NCBI RefSeq assembly: GCF_003350545.1 | Contig: NZ_QQBA01000017.1 | Coordinates: forward strand, 1 to 50,164 | Reading direction: 5' to 3' | Source of the DNA: Flavobacterium glaciei | GTDB lineage: Bacteria > Bacteroidota > Bacteroidia > Flavobacteriales > Flavobacteriaceae | Length of the DNA: 50,164 nt | In this document: positions 42,533 through 50,164 of the stretch, one piece after another | Numbering within the stretch: position 1 is the stretch's first letter | Layout of the letters: each line of letters begins with the position of its first letter | The notes under the pieces: generated by a model | The model's database searches: none | What the model was told of the DNA's origin: nothing | What the model saw: the letters and a program-made list of their open reading frames with translations, nothing else | Position numbers and translations under genes: made by a program

Positions 42533-43318
42533 TTATTTTGATTCCTCATTTAAAATAGCATACAAAACAGGCTTACTCGGACTCGCGTCATTCTCAAAAG
42601 ATGCGATTTGTAAATTCAGCAAATAAGTGCCGTCTTTCACTTCATCCGACACAAAAATCATTTCGGTAATCGTACAGTCTAATCGTGCATCAGCATTCAG
42701 ATTGTTGACATCGGTAACATTCCAAAAAGCCTTGTGCGCCAATAATTTTCCATCATCTTTTTCTTTATCTACACTTGGCAAATCAATCAATAAATGTTTA
42801 ATCCCGCTTTCGCGAATGAAACGCGCAGCTTCTTCAGAAAGATATGGCGGATTGGTATTCGAATATTTCAAAGATTTTTTTATTTTAAAATTAGGAAGTG
42901 TTCTAATGATTAGCGCTTCTCTTGGAAGACCTAATTTCAGTGTCACATCGAGCGCAGTTGAGATGCTTTCTAACGTGATTACCAAATCTTCTCCTTGCAG
43001 TTCCGGAACAACCGAAATCAATTCAGCCAAAAAGAAAAACTGTTTCAACGATTGATTAATGCTATAAAATTCCCGTGTAATATGCCCTAGACATTCAGTA
43101 TGAGTTCCGTGCCCATGTGGATTAAAGAAAATATTATTAAAGTTTGTCGAAGATTTCCCTTCCGAAACTTTCCCTATCCAGTCCCCAAAAACTACAGGTT
43201 CAATTACTGGTTTATCAATATACCAAGCAATTGGATTCTCATCTGTATTCGTTAATGGAATCGAAATATCAATGGGTTTTGATAGGTCGACTTTAAAGTT
43301 ATCAATAGTTGCAATCAT
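42533..43318 (-). CDS. Cyclase family hydrolase, kynurenine formamidase-like
   Basis: A 261-residue protein of the cyclase family (PF04199). The metal-binding motif H-x-G-T-H-x-[DE] appears as HGHGTHTECLGH (around residues 70-81). Conserved downstream segments include YLSEEAARFIRESGIKHLLIDLPSVD and LLAHKAFW. The family includes metal-dependent amidases such as kynurenine formamidase, but the substrate here is unknown and no tryptophan catabolism genes are near. The product is cytoplasmic. Confidence 0.87.
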   Translation of the reverse strand: MIATIDNFKVDLSKPIDISIPLTNTDENPIAWYIDKPVIEPVVFGDWIGKVSEGKSSTNFNNIFFNPHGHGTHTECLGHITREFYSINQSLKQFFFLAELISVVPELQGEDLVITLESISTALDVTLKLGLPREALIIRTLPNFKIKKSLKYSNTNPPYLSEEAARFIRESGIKHLLIDLPSVDKEKDDGKLLAHKAFWNVTDVNNLNADARLDCTITEMIFVSDEVKDGTYLLNLQIASFENDASPSKPVLYAILNEESK

Positions 43319-43326
43319 AATTATTT

Positions 43327-43405
43327 AACCACAAAGGGCACTAAGATTATCACCAAGATCACAAAGCATAGTGGGCTTATCGCCTTCTTTGTGTTCTTAG
43401 TGGTT
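43327..43405. repeat. Imperfect inverted repeat of the ACCACAAAG family
   Basis: The arms at 43327-43345 (AACCACAAAGGGCACTAAG) and 43387-43405 match as inverted copies at 15 of 19 positions. The element fills the gap between the cyclase gene and hemW, and a relative lies at 45733-45810. Confidence 0.65.
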
Positions 43406-43410
43406 ATATG

Positions 43411-44565
43411 TTATTCCAAATTTAAGTAAAACAAATCACTTGCAATTCCATCCGTCAAAAACTTTCCTTTTGGTGTTGGCTTCAAGATATTATTTTCAAT
43501 AAAAACTAAATCATCACTAAGGAATTTTTGAGCCTGTTTGTTCAAATATTCTAAATATTCACTTCCAAATTCGGTGTTAATTCTATCCAAAGAAACGCCC
43601 CAAATCGTTCGCAAACCCGTCATAATATATTCGTTGTAACGGTCAGCTGTCGTAAGAATTTCAGTTTCGTTAGGCAGTTTATTTTCTTGAATAGATTTTA
43701 TATATAGCGAATTATTCGAAACATTCCAACTTCTGGAAATGCCATCATAACTGTGTGCAGAAGGTCCAATTCCAATGTATTTTTTCCCCAACCAATACGC
43801 CGAATTATTCTTGGAAAAATAGTTTTCTTTGCCAAAATTTGATAATTCATAGTGAATAAAATCATTGGCTTCAAGCGTTTCTACCAAAATAGCAAAATGC
43901 TCTTGCGCGACTTCATCTTTAGGAGCAGCAATTTTTCCCGTTTGAATCAGTTTATTCAAAGCGGTTTTAGGCTCTACCGTTAAAGCGTAACTCGAAATAT
44001 GCGGGATCCCAAAAGACAGCGCTGTTTCAATATTTTGTTTCCATTTCTCATTACTCATTCTGGGAATTCCGTATATCAAATCGAGGGAAATATTGTCGAA
44101 ATACTTTGTGGCTTCTTCTAAACATTTTTTGGCTTCCGCCGAATTATGAGCTCTATTCATCAGTTGCAAATCGTCTTCAAAAAACGATTGAATCCCTATG
44201 CTTAAACGATTAATTTTACTTTTTGACAATTCGATTATTCGTTCGCTTGACAAATCATCCGGATTGGCTTCCAGAGTGATTTCGGGATTTTCAATCACTG
44301 CATAATTACTGTAAACCGTCTCAATCAAAAAATTAATTTCTTCAGAAGTCAAGACACTTGGCGTTCCTCCACCAAAATAAATAGTTTCAATTTTATTGTC
44401 ACTTCGAGCGCTGTCGAGAAACGAAAACTCACTTTTACGCATCTGAATTTCTTTGGCAATAGCCAAAACCATTTCTTCTTTCTTCTTCATAGAAGTCGAA
44501 AAATGAAAGTCGCAGTAATGACACGCCTGCTTGCAAAAAGGGATATGGATGTAGATTCCGCTCAT
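43411..44565 (-). CDS. hemW: Radical SAM heme chaperone HemW
   Basis: A 384-residue radical SAM protein of the HemN-like family. The iron-sulfur motif C-x3-C-x2-C is in IPFCKQACHYCDFHF near the N terminus, followed by the SAM-binding IETIYFGGGTPS, IGIQSF and the C-terminal HemN domain. The fourth cysteine arrangement of true HemN (C-x3-C-x2-C-x-C) is absent (Phe follows), and length and start fit HemW, a heme chaperone rather than a coproporphyrinogen oxidase. It lies on the same strand, 1.5 kb upstream of the operon that needs heme for H-NOX; this proximity may be chance. Confidence 0.88.
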   Translation of the reverse strand: MSGIYIHIPFCKQACHYCDFHFSTSMKKKEEMVLAIAKEIQMRKSEFSFLDSARSDNKIETIYFGGGTPSVLTSEEINFLIETVYSNYAVIENPEITLEANPDDLSSERIIELSKSKINRLSIGIQSFFEDDLQLMNRAHNSAEAKKCLEEATKYFDNISLDLIYGIPRMSNEKWKQNIETALSFGIPHISSYALTVEPKTALNKLIQTGKIAAPKDEVAQEHFAILVETLEANDFIHYELSNFGKENYFSKNNSAYWLGKKYIGIGPSAHSYDGISRSWNVSNNSLYIKSIQENKLPNETEILTTADRYNEYIMTGLRTIWGVSLDRINTEFGSEYLEYLNKQAQKFLSDDLVFIENNILKPTPKGKFLTDGIASDLFYLNLE

Positions 44566-44589
44566 TTATTAGTGGTTAGTTATAATAAA

Positions 44590-45132
44590 GTGGTCAGTGG
44601 TCAGATTTTTAGTGTTCAGTCTTGAGAAAGTATATATATTTTAAATAATGATCACTCCTTTTTAACTCCAAATTTTTCAGGATTCAATATCATATAATTT
44701 ACAAGTTTTCCGATTTCTAAACTTTCAGAAATAAATTCCTGATAAATAGCTTCAGAAATATATTTACAAGAAACGGCAAACTCTAACCAAACTTGCGTTT
44801 CTGAATTTTCTCCATCAGAATCAGTCAACTTACTATAAAAATGTTTTGGATAAGTCCTCTTTCTATATGCTTCAGCAATAGTTGCAGGAACACTTCTTGA
44901 AGAGCGCCGAATTTGATCTGTCAATGAATAGGTTTCTTCCTTTGGGAATGATTTTGTTATTTCAAAAACCTTCATTGCTAATGCGAACGATTTTTTATAG
45001 GCTAATAAATCTTGGAATCTCATATGATACATTTTAAAAAACGGAATACTCTAACTTAATTAAAATTACTGAAAACTGACTAATCATACTTGCCCAACGC
45101 AACTGAACACTAAAATACTGAACACTGATCAC
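44590..45132 (-). mobile_element. Candidate cassette with inverted repeats around a four-helix-bundle gene
   Basis: The left end 44590-44620 and the reverse complement of 45102-45132 are both 31 nt and identical at 27 positions. Both are built from the phrase AGTGTTCAGT (the left end starts GTGGTCAGTGGTCAG, the right end GTGATCAGTGTTCAG). They enclose a single 126-codon gene. The right end contains the ruvC stop codon, and the left end lies 25 nt upstream of the hemW start. No transposase is present, so if mobile it depends on functions supplied elsewhere. Confidence 0.6.
44652..45032 (-). CDS. Four-helix-bundle protein (23S rRNA IVP-like)
   Basis: A 126-residue all-helical protein with the family phrases FQDLLAYKKSFALAMKVFEIT, LTDQIRRSSRSVPATIAEAYRKR and the later helices around TQVWLEFAVSCKYI. 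It belongs to the family first seen in 23S rRNA intervening sequences; function is unknown. A second ATG three codons in (45023) would match the usual MRFQDL start and may be the real one. It is the only gene inside the inverted-repeat cassette and separates ruvC from hemW. Confidence 0.85.
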   Translation of the reverse strand: MYHMRFQDLLAYKKSFALAMKVFEITKSFPKEETYSLTDQIRRSSRSVPATIAEAYRKRTYPKHFYSKLTDSDGENSETQVWLEFAVSCKYISEAIYQEFISESLEIGKLVNYMILNPEKFGVKKE

Positions 45133-45683
45133 TTTTTTATTCGTTCCTCGTTTTGTTTCACAAAAGCATCCCAACCTGTATAACTTTTGGCACCAACCAC
45201 TTTTCCAGAATTGAAAAAATGACAAACTGCGGCTGCTAATCCATCTGTGGAATCCAGATTTTTAGGTAATTCTTTCAATCCTAATAATTGCTGTAGCATT
45301 TTGGCAACTTGCTCTTTACTAGCATTTCCGTTTCCAGTAATCGCCATTTTTATTTTTTTGGGTTCGTATTCCGTGATAGGAATATCTCTAGAAAGTCCTG
45401 CCGCCATGGCCACTCCTTGCGCTCGACCCAACTTTAGCATCGATTGTACGTTTTTACCAAAAAAAGGCGCTTCGATAGCAATTTCATCTGGATGGTGCGT
45501 ATCAATTAACTCAATCGTACGTTCGAAAATAATTTTCAATTTCTGATAATGATTGTCATACTTAGACAATTGCAATTCATTCAATTGCAAAAACTCCATT
45601 TTTTTATTGACAATTTTTATCAATCCAAAACCCATAATTGTGGTTCCAGGGTCAATTCCTAATATGATGCGCTCGTTTGCCAA
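45129..45683 (-). CDS. ruvC: Holliday junction resolvase RuvC
   Basis: A 184-residue endonuclease that resolves Holliday junctions with RuvAB. Signature motifs are ILGIDPGTTIMGFG at the N terminus (first catalytic Asp), IAIEAPFFGKNVQSMLKLGRAQG (catalytic Glu) and the C-terminal acidic pair in LDSTDGLAAAVCHF. The length is normal. The start is TTG at 45683; no in-frame ATG lies close enough, and the residues after it (ANERIILGIDPG) match the family start. Its stop codon lies inside the right inverted repeat of the adjacent cassette. Confidence 0.95.
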   Translation of the reverse strand: MANERIILGIDPGTTIMGFGLIKIVNKKMEFLQLNELQLSKYDNHYQKLKIIFERTIELIDTHHPDEIAIEAPFFGKNVQSMLKLGRAQGVAMAAGLSRDIPITEYEPKKIKMAITGNGNASKEQVAKMLQQLLGLKELPKNLDSTDGLAAAVCHFFNSGKVVGAKSYTGWDAFVKQNEERIKK

Positions 45684-45732
45684 TACTTTTTAATTTAACT
45701 TCTTTGTAGTTACACGAAGATGCTCTATAGAA

Positions 45733-45810
45733 CCACCGAGATTCACTAAGCTTGCAATCCTCCTAATATTTTTTTTTGAATCTTCGCGAATTCTTTGTGA
45801 ATCTCTGTGG
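45733..45810. repeat. Imperfect inverted repeat of the CCACnGAGATTCAC family
   Basis: CCACCGAGATTCACTAAG (45733-45750) and the complement of 45793-45810 match at 16 of 18 positions, with 42 nt between. It lies in the gap between divergent ruvC and the LPG-synthase-like gene, where no clear promoter can be seen. Confidence 0.65.
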
Positions 45811-45848
45811 AATAGCTTTTTCACAATAGTTTTCCTTTACTTTGCACA

Positions 45849-46811
45849 ATGATTTCAATTCCACACAAAACTAAGCAATTCCTCGTACTTCTAATCAAAG
45901 TTTTGATTGTGGCCGGTGCGTTTTATTTTATTTACAATCAATTGGCCAATAACGACAAGTTGGATTGGCAAAAATTCATTATTTTATTTCAAAAAAATCA
46001 ATCTATTATCGGAATCGCGTTTATTTTGTTATTGAGTGTTTTGAATCGGTTTTTTGAAATATTAAAATGGCAAAACTTAGTAGAATTTATCCATAAAATA
46101 TCTTTGGGAGAAGCAACAAAACAAGTTCTTGGCGCATTAACTGCGGGACTTTTTACGCCGAATGGAGTTGGAGAATATGCCGGAAAAGCGTTGTTTTTTG
46201 ATAAATCAAATACTAAAAAAGTCATTTTCTTGAACCTGATTTGCAACGGAATCCAAATGATACTGACCGTTATTTTTGGAATTTTCGGTTTGTTGTATTT
46301 TAATGCACTGTACAATGTGATTACCACAAAAACGGTAGTAGTGCTTTTTGGATTTTTAATTCTCCTATTTGTAGTTTTATTTTCGATTAAAAAAATTACC
46401 ATCAAAGGCTACTCTATCGAAAAACTGCTTCATAAGATTAATGAAATACCAAAACCCATTCATCAAAAAAACATCTTTTTAGGAATCTGTCGCTATATCG
46501 TTTTCTCGCACCAATACTATTTTTTATTTCTGGCTTTTGATGTCGACTTGCCATATTTCACCTTGATTGCAACCATTTCGTCTGTTTATTTTTTAGCGTC
46601 TTCCTTGCCTACTTTTCAGTTTTTAGACTTTGCCGTAAAAGGAAGTGTCGCCGTTTATTTCTTTGGGATTTTAGGTGTAAACGAATGGATTGTGATTTTC
46701 ATTTCGACTTTGATGTGGTTTTTGAATGTGGTTTTACCAGTGATTATTGGCACTTACTATGTGTTGAATTTTAAAATTATTTCCCAAGTAGCGGGAAATA
46801 AAACGCCATAA
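45849..46811 (+). CDS. Lysylphosphatidylglycerol synthase-like membrane protein
   Basis: A 320-residue membrane protein with about eight hydrophobic segments and the family phrase TAGLFTPNGVGEYAGKALFF, which places it in the LPG_synthase_TM (PF03706, UPF0104) family. These are lipid-flippase-like domains; without the catalytic MprF part, the substrate is unknown. It is 3 bp from the following GT2 gene, so they form an operon and may act on the same lipid-linked glycan. Confidence 0.85.
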   Translation: MISIPHKTKQFLVLLIKVLIVAGAFYFIYNQLANNDKLDWQKFIILFQKNQSIIGIAFILLLSVLNRFFEILKWQNLVEFIHKISLGEATKQVLGALTAGLFTPNGVGEYAGKALFFDKSNTKKVIFLNLICNGIQMILTVIFGIFGLLYFNALYNVITTKTVVVLFGFLILLFVVLFSIKKITIKGYSIEKLLHKINEIPKPIHQKNIFLGICRYIVFSHQYYFLFLAFDVDLPYFTLIATISSVYFLASSLPTFQFLDFAVKGSVAVYFFGILGVNEWIVIFISTLMWFLNVVLPVIIGTYYVLNFKIISQVAGNKTP

Positions 46812-46814
46812 AAT

Positions 46815-47924
46815 ATGATCATTACATTTGTTTTAAGCCTCATAATCCTCCTTTATTGCTTAGCGATAATTGCACTGATTTATGGTTTTACCAAAATCAA
46901 TTCAATTGAATGTTCGGGTTTAAAGCCAAAAACAAAATTCTCTATTATCGTTCCTTTCCGCAATGAGGCTGAAAATCTACCTGTTTTATTAGAAAGTTTA
47001 TCAAAGTTGAATTATCCGATGGAATTGTTCGAAGTGATTTTGGTCGATGATGAATCTAAAGAAGTGTTCAGTGTTCAGTGCTCAGTGTTCAGTGTTCGGA
47101 TAATAGAGAACGTTCGGGTTTCGAATTCACCCAAAAAAGATGCTATAGTAACTGCGATGCAATTTATAAATACAGACTGGATTATCACCACCGATGCCGA
47201 TTGTGTAGTCAATGCAAATTGGTTATTAACCTTGGATAATTACATTCAGCTGCACGATGTTGCGATGATTGCAGGAGCGGTAACGTATGATTGCGGCAAT
47301 TCATTTCTGCATCATTTCCAGCAGTTGGATTTGGCTAGTTTGCAGGGTGCAACCATTGGGAGTTTTGGAATCAACAAAGGTTTCATGTGCAATGGTGCTA
47401 ATTTTGCGTATACCAAATCCTTTTTTAATGAGCTCAATGGTTTTGAAGGAAACGATGAAATCGCCAGCGGCGACGATGTTTTCCTTTTGCAAAAAGCAAT
47501 TGCAAAATCCCCTGAAAAAGTCCATTATTTGAAATCCCAAAACAATATTGTTGTCACAAAACCATTGAATGATTGGAAATCATTATTCCATCAGCGCATC
47601 CGTTGGGCATCTAAAGCAAGTTCATATCAAAGCACTTTCGGGAAAGGATTGGGGCTGTTAGTTTTTGTAGGAAATCTGAGTTGGATCTTCCTCCTTGGTT
47701 CTTGGATCTTGGATTTAACTAGTTTTCAGAATGTCTTTTTATTATTTATTTTAAAATTTTCAGTTGACACCGTTTTAATTTACAAAACCAATCAATTTTT
47801 AACCAATACCAAAATACAGTATTTGATTTTAAGTAGTTTGTTTTATCCTTTTTTTAGCGTAAATGTGGCTTTGTATTCATTGTTTGGAAAATACGAATGG
47901 AAAGGGAGAAGCTTTACTAAATAG
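46815..47924 (+). CDS. GT2 family membrane glycosyltransferase
   Basis: A 369-residue enzyme. An N-terminal helix (about 3-24) is followed by a GT-A domain (FSIIVPFRNEAENLPVLLESL; VILVDDES; the metal motif in TTDADC; the donor motif Q-x2-R-W in HQRIRWASK), then two or three C-terminal helices. It should build or extend a glycan or glycolipid at the inner membrane. Odd feature: codons 84-95 (VFSVQCSVFSVR) are made of five copies of a GTGTTCA heptamer at 47064-47098, directly after VDDESKE. This is a non-coding repeat that has become protein. The C terminus overlaps the convergent DUF4184 gene by 8 bp. Confidence 0.9.
   Translation: MIITFVLSLIILLYCLAIIALIYGFTKINSIECSGLKPKTKFSIIVPFRNEAENLPVLLESLSKLNYPMELFEVILVDDESKEVFSVQCSVFSVRIIENVRVSNSPKKDAIVTAMQFINTDWIITTDADCVVNANWLLTLDNYIQLHDVAMIAGAVTYDCGNSFLHHFQQLDLASLQGATIGSFGINKGFMCNGANFAYTKSFFNELNGFEGNDEIASGDDVFLLQKAIAKSPEKVHYLKSQNNIVVTKPLNDWKSLFHQRIRWASKASSYQSTFGKGLGLLVFVGNLSWIFLLGSWILDLTSFQNVFLLFILKFSVDTVLIYKTNQFLTNTKIQYLILSSLFYPFFSVNVALYSLFGKYEWKGRSFTK
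47064..47098 (+). repeat. Five tandem GTGTTCA heptamers inside the GT2 gene
   Basis: The units are GTGTTCA, GTGTTCA, GTGCTCA, GTGTTCA and GTGTTCG. The same unit builds the inverted repeats at 44590-44620 and 45102-45132. The array starts on a codon boundary and stays open in frame. Confidence 0.9.
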
Positions 47925-48630
47925 TTTTTTTATTTCTAAAAATCAATCCCGTCAGAGTAATTGCTAATATCGTGGGAGAAATAATACTCACTATTGAATT
48001 CCCAATTTGATTCAATTCTGTTCCAAAATAAAATCGGATAGCAATAAAAACCACTGAAAAAACAATGGACAAAGACCAATAATTGAAATTAATTATTTTG
48101 CTATTTTCGTTTGTTTCTGGTAGTTTATAAATATAAAATAAAATCCACAACAAGCCAATTATTGAACTTGCATGCTGTGCAATTTTGTAAAACGGTATTG
48201 AAAAAAATTTTAGATTAAAAAAGGGAATTTGTTGTACTATATATCCATCCCAATGCGTCATTGAATCCCATACTATATGTGAAACAGCTCCTAAAAAAAA
48301 GGATATCAAAACTACAAAAAATGCACTTTTAAAATAAACTACCCAATTGAACTCTTTTAAATCCTGCAACCTGTTTTGAAGAAAAGGTGGCGAATTTTCT
48401 ATGAGAGGGCGTTTTATAATTTCATGAAAAGCAAACATAATTATAAAACCCAGAGGAAAATCAATTAGAAATATCCCTAAAAGCGTATGACTAATTTCGC
48501 TTTGCATTTTCATTCGGAAAAAATATTCCAAGTCAGGAGACATGGAGCCTACTATCAAAGCAGTAGCTGATAATTTATTATTTTTTAAAAATGGCAAAAG
48601 TATTGCTGGGTGTGAAAATGTAAATGGCAT
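47917..48630 (-). CDS. DUF4184 family membrane protein
   Basis: A 237-residue membrane protein starting MPFTFSHPAILLP, with GSMSPDLEYFF and the conserved HIVWDSMTHW, which identify DUF4184. About five or six hydrophobic segments are present. The His and Asp residues in these motifs recall metal-dependent membrane hydrolases of the YdjM/LexA-regulated type, but the function is unknown. Confidence 0.88.
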   Translation of the reverse strand: MPFTFSHPAILLPFLKNNKLSATALIVGSMSPDLEYFFRMKMQSEISHTLLGIFLIDFPLGFIIMFAFHEIIKRPLIENSPPFLQNRLQDLKEFNWVVYFKSAFFVVLISFFLGAVSHIVWDSMTHWDGYIVQQIPFFNLKFFSIPFYKIAQHASSIIGLLWILFYIYKLPETNENSKIINFNYWSLSIVFSVVFIAIRFYFGTELNQIGNSIVSIISPTILAITLTGLIFRNKKTI

Positions 48631-48633
48631 TAT

Positions 48634-49152
48634 TTACTCGACTTTAAGAATTACAGGAAGTATAAATTGCGTTTTTACAGGAATACCACGCTTAATGGCT
48701 GGATTTATTTTAGGGAAATCAACCAAACGGGCTTTCAGAATACTGTCAATTTTGATTTTGTCATAAGCAACAGAATCTTTGGGAAATTGCGGCTCGAATT
48801 GCATTGTTGCATTTGGAAAAACAGTCACCTTAACTTCAATTGTATCTAGTTCAGGATAGAGAACGGAAAGCGTATCAACACTCAATTTTTCCTGAATCAG
48901 CTGTGTTAAAATTTCAAAAAAACACTGTTGGCGTTGCTTTTTATCTTCAATTTTTTCGCAATCTAATACTGATGGATATTCATCGACTTCTTTCCAATTG
49001 ATGGATTTCAGTTCCTTTTGCAGTAATTCCTTTTCCGAAGGAATTTGCTTGTCAAAGTATTGACAGGAATTAAAAAAAATAAAGACTAAAAAGAGGAAAT
49101 ACTGCTTCAAGGTTTTGTTTTTGAATTGGAATAATAATCTATAAAAATACAA
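48634..49152 (-). CDS. Lipoprotein with TonB-C-like end
   Basis: A 172-residue protein with a hydrophobic leader and lipobox FNSC. The C terminus (about residues 130-172, FPKINPAIKRGIPVKTQFILPVIL) resembles the end of a TonB C-terminal domain. No ATG exists: the frame opens with TTG at 49152, directly after the previous stop, and a second TTG at 49110 would give a shorter, more typical lipoprotein signal (KQYFLFLVFIFFNSC). It is likely co-transcribed with its two neighbours on the minus strand. Function is unknown. Confidence 0.65.
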   Translation of the reverse strand: MYFYRLLFQFKNKTLKQYFLFLVFIFFNSCQYFDKQIPSEKELLQKELKSINWKEVDEYPSVLDCEKIEDKKQRQQCFFEILTQLIQEKLSVDTLSVLYPELDTIEVKVTVFPNATMQFEPQFPKDSVAYDKIKIDSILKARLVDFPKINPAIKRGIPVKTQFILPVILKVE

Positions 49153-49542
49153 TTATTTTTTTTGAGATGCTTTCGAAAGCAAATAATCTTCGTAGTTTTC
49201 AGCAAACCATTTCTTTTTGTTTTCGGCTGCAATTTCTTTTTGATCTGGATACAAAGCAGCCAATCGATCTGAAAAAATTGCAATCTGGATTGTGTATTTA
49301 TAGAATTCTTCCTTTGTCAACACAATGTCTGGATTTGATTTTTTATCAAAAAACTCAAAAAAAAGAGCATCAAACTGTTTCAAAGAAAAATTTAATACTT
49401 TTACTCGATACTCGTTATAAATAGTTTCCTTTAAAAGCAGGTCGTTACTTTTTACATTTTTTTCTTGAGCATTTACGTCCCAAAAAGAAAATGTAAAAAA
49501 GAAGAAGATAGAAAATAGAGTTGTTAATTTAATCCGTATCAT
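49153..49542 (-). CDS. Small secreted protein
   Basis: A 129-residue protein with a clear signal peptide (residues 1-25, ending DVNAQ). The mature part is about 100 residues, helical and rich in Lys, Phe and Glu (KEEFYKYTIQIAIFSDRLAALYPDQKE). I do not recognise the family. It is followed immediately by the lipoprotein gene and diverges from the DUF456 gene, so it probably begins a minus-strand operon. Confidence 0.7.
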   Translation of the reverse strand: MIRIKLTTLFSIFFFFTFSFWDVNAQEKNVKSNDLLLKETIYNEYRVKVLNFSLKQFDALFFEFFDKKSNPDIVLTKEEFYKYTIQIAIFSDRLAALYPDQKEIAAENKKKWFAENYEDYLLSKASQKK

Positions 49543-49593
49543 AAGCTAGTAAATGTTGCTTTTGTTTTTTTCAAAATTACTAAAAATAAATTT

Positions 49594-50082
49594 ATGGATG
49601 TACTCCTTTTGATTCTTGGTTTTATTTGTGTTATCTTGGGTGTTTTTGGAAGTTTTTTACCGGTTTTGCCAGGACCTGGAATTAGTTGGGTTGGGTTAGC
49701 ATTTCTTTATTTCACAAAGGCAGTTCCGGCTAACTATTGGGTTCTGGGGATTGCTCTTTTGATTACAGTTATTATTTCGGTTTTAGACTACGTGATTCCT
49801 GCAAAAGGAACCAAGAGATATGGCGGAAGCTCTTATGGTATCTGGGGAACTAATATCGGTTTAATCGTTGGGATTCTTGCTCCAGTTCCATTTGGGTTTA
49901 TTATAGGTCCTTTTATTGGGGCATTCATAGGTGAACTCATTTATGACTTTAAAGACCATAATCGAGCTTTGAAAGCAGCTACAGGTTCCTTTGTAGGGTT
50001 TCTGGCCTCCAGTTTCATGAAATTTGTAATTTGTGTAATGTATCTGGGATTGTTTGTGTGGATTGTATGGGATCAAGTCTAA
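49594..50082 (+). CDS. DUF456 membrane protein
   Basis: A 162-residue membrane protein with four or five hydrophobic segments, Gly- and Pro-rich loops (GSFLPVLPGPGISW) and the glycine-zipper-like GPFIGAFIGELIYD. These are the hallmarks of DUF456. Function is unknown. Confidence 0.88.
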   Translation: MDVLLLILGFICVILGVFGSFLPVLPGPGISWVGLAFLYFTKAVPANYWVLGIALLITVIISVLDYVIPAKGTKRYGGSSYGIWGTNIGLIVGILAPVPFGFIIGPFIGAFIGELIYDFKDHNRALKAATGSFVGFLASSFMKFVICVMYLGLFVWIVWDQV

Positions 50083-50136
50083 AAGTTGTGGGGAAATATT
50101 AAAATCTAGATATTTGTATTTCCAAATTATATACAA

Positions 50137-50164
50137 ATGCAAGATTCTTTCGCCGACCTACTTA
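50137..50164 (+). CDS. Possible gene start at the window edge
   Basis: An ATG at 50137 opens MQDSFADLL and runs to the window end, 54 nt after the DUF456 stop. Too little is present to name it. Confidence 0.3.

Noticed and set aside
42533..44565. hemW as part of the H-NOX operon
   Set aside because: A clear promoter at 41974-42003, an intergenic gap and repeats separate the operon from the upstream genes.
45998..46405. 135-codon minus-strand frame inside the LPG-synthase-like gene
   Set aside because: It is a shadow of a membrane protein with recognisable family motifs.

Overview
The window is a piece of a low-GC Bacteroidota chromosome, most likely Flavobacterium or a close relative. The evidence is repeated Bacteroidota-type promoters (TTTG or TTG, about 19 nt, then TAnnTTTG), a secreted protein with a type IX secretion sorting tail, a BlaI/M56-TonB operon, DUF4407, DUF423 and DUF4184 genes, the gene repertoire as a whole, and short dispersed non-coding repeats of the kind I associate with this genus. 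The genus is inferred from memory of such genomes, not from a search.

Layout. 0-16 kb is mostly housekeeping and sensory genes: a LytS/LytTR two-component pair, tRNA-Leu(UAG), an M20 dipeptidase, a BlaI/M56 operon with a visible BlaI-type operator, a HEPN-motif protein whose frame is broken by a single in-frame stop near its N terminus, a saccharopine dehydrogenase-like enzyme, pckA, DUF4407 and a PH/SHOCT protein. Two copies of a structured dispersed element (5342-5477 and 10052-10169) keep the same three-stem fold with compensatory base changes.

16-42 kb is the most interesting part. An eight-gene minus-strand operon (41946 down to 34169) encodes a single-domain receiver, an H-NOX heme nitric-oxide sensor, an HNOBA-PAS histidine kinase, a FIST-domain (NosP-like) protein, two further histidine kinases, an Hpt phosphotransfer protein and a LytTR response regulator. 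Next to it lies an exopolysaccharide-type gene set: a TPR/beta-barrel outer-membrane protein, a flippase, a GT4 glycosyltransferase, a GT-C-like membrane protein, a secreted beta-sandwich protein, a membrane-anchored GH5-like hydrolase and a T9SS cargo protein. It also contains two unusual proteins in which a receiver domain is fused to a polyprenyl-phosphate-type GT2 glycosyltransferase. One is intact; the other has lost its catalytic motifs. A second LytTR regulator with a nearly identical DNA-binding domain, and the decayed remnant of a second Hpt gene, show that the signalling module was duplicated.

Five intergenic sites with 9-bp TCGAC-type half-sites spaced 21 bp apart precede the H-NOX operon, the T9SS gene, the GT4 gene, the flippase/porin gap and the degenerate receiver-GT gene. 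They sit 29 or 49-52 nt upstream of the predicted -7 boxes. I read this as a NO-sensing phosphorelay that controls a polysaccharide both through LytTR-driven transcription and, through the receiver-GT2 fusion, directly at the level of lipid-linked sugar supply. The parts are visible in the sequence; the wiring is inference.

42-50 kb returns to housekeeping (MmcQ/YjbR, cyclase-family hydrolase, hemW, ruvC, LPG-synthase-like flippase, GT2, DUF4184, small secreted proteins, DUF456). It carries a cassette-like insertion between ruvC and hemW: a four-helix-bundle (23S rRNA IVP-type) gene flanked by 31-bp inverted repeats matching at 27 of 31 positions. Related heptamer repeats have entered the reading frame of the nearby GT2 gene.
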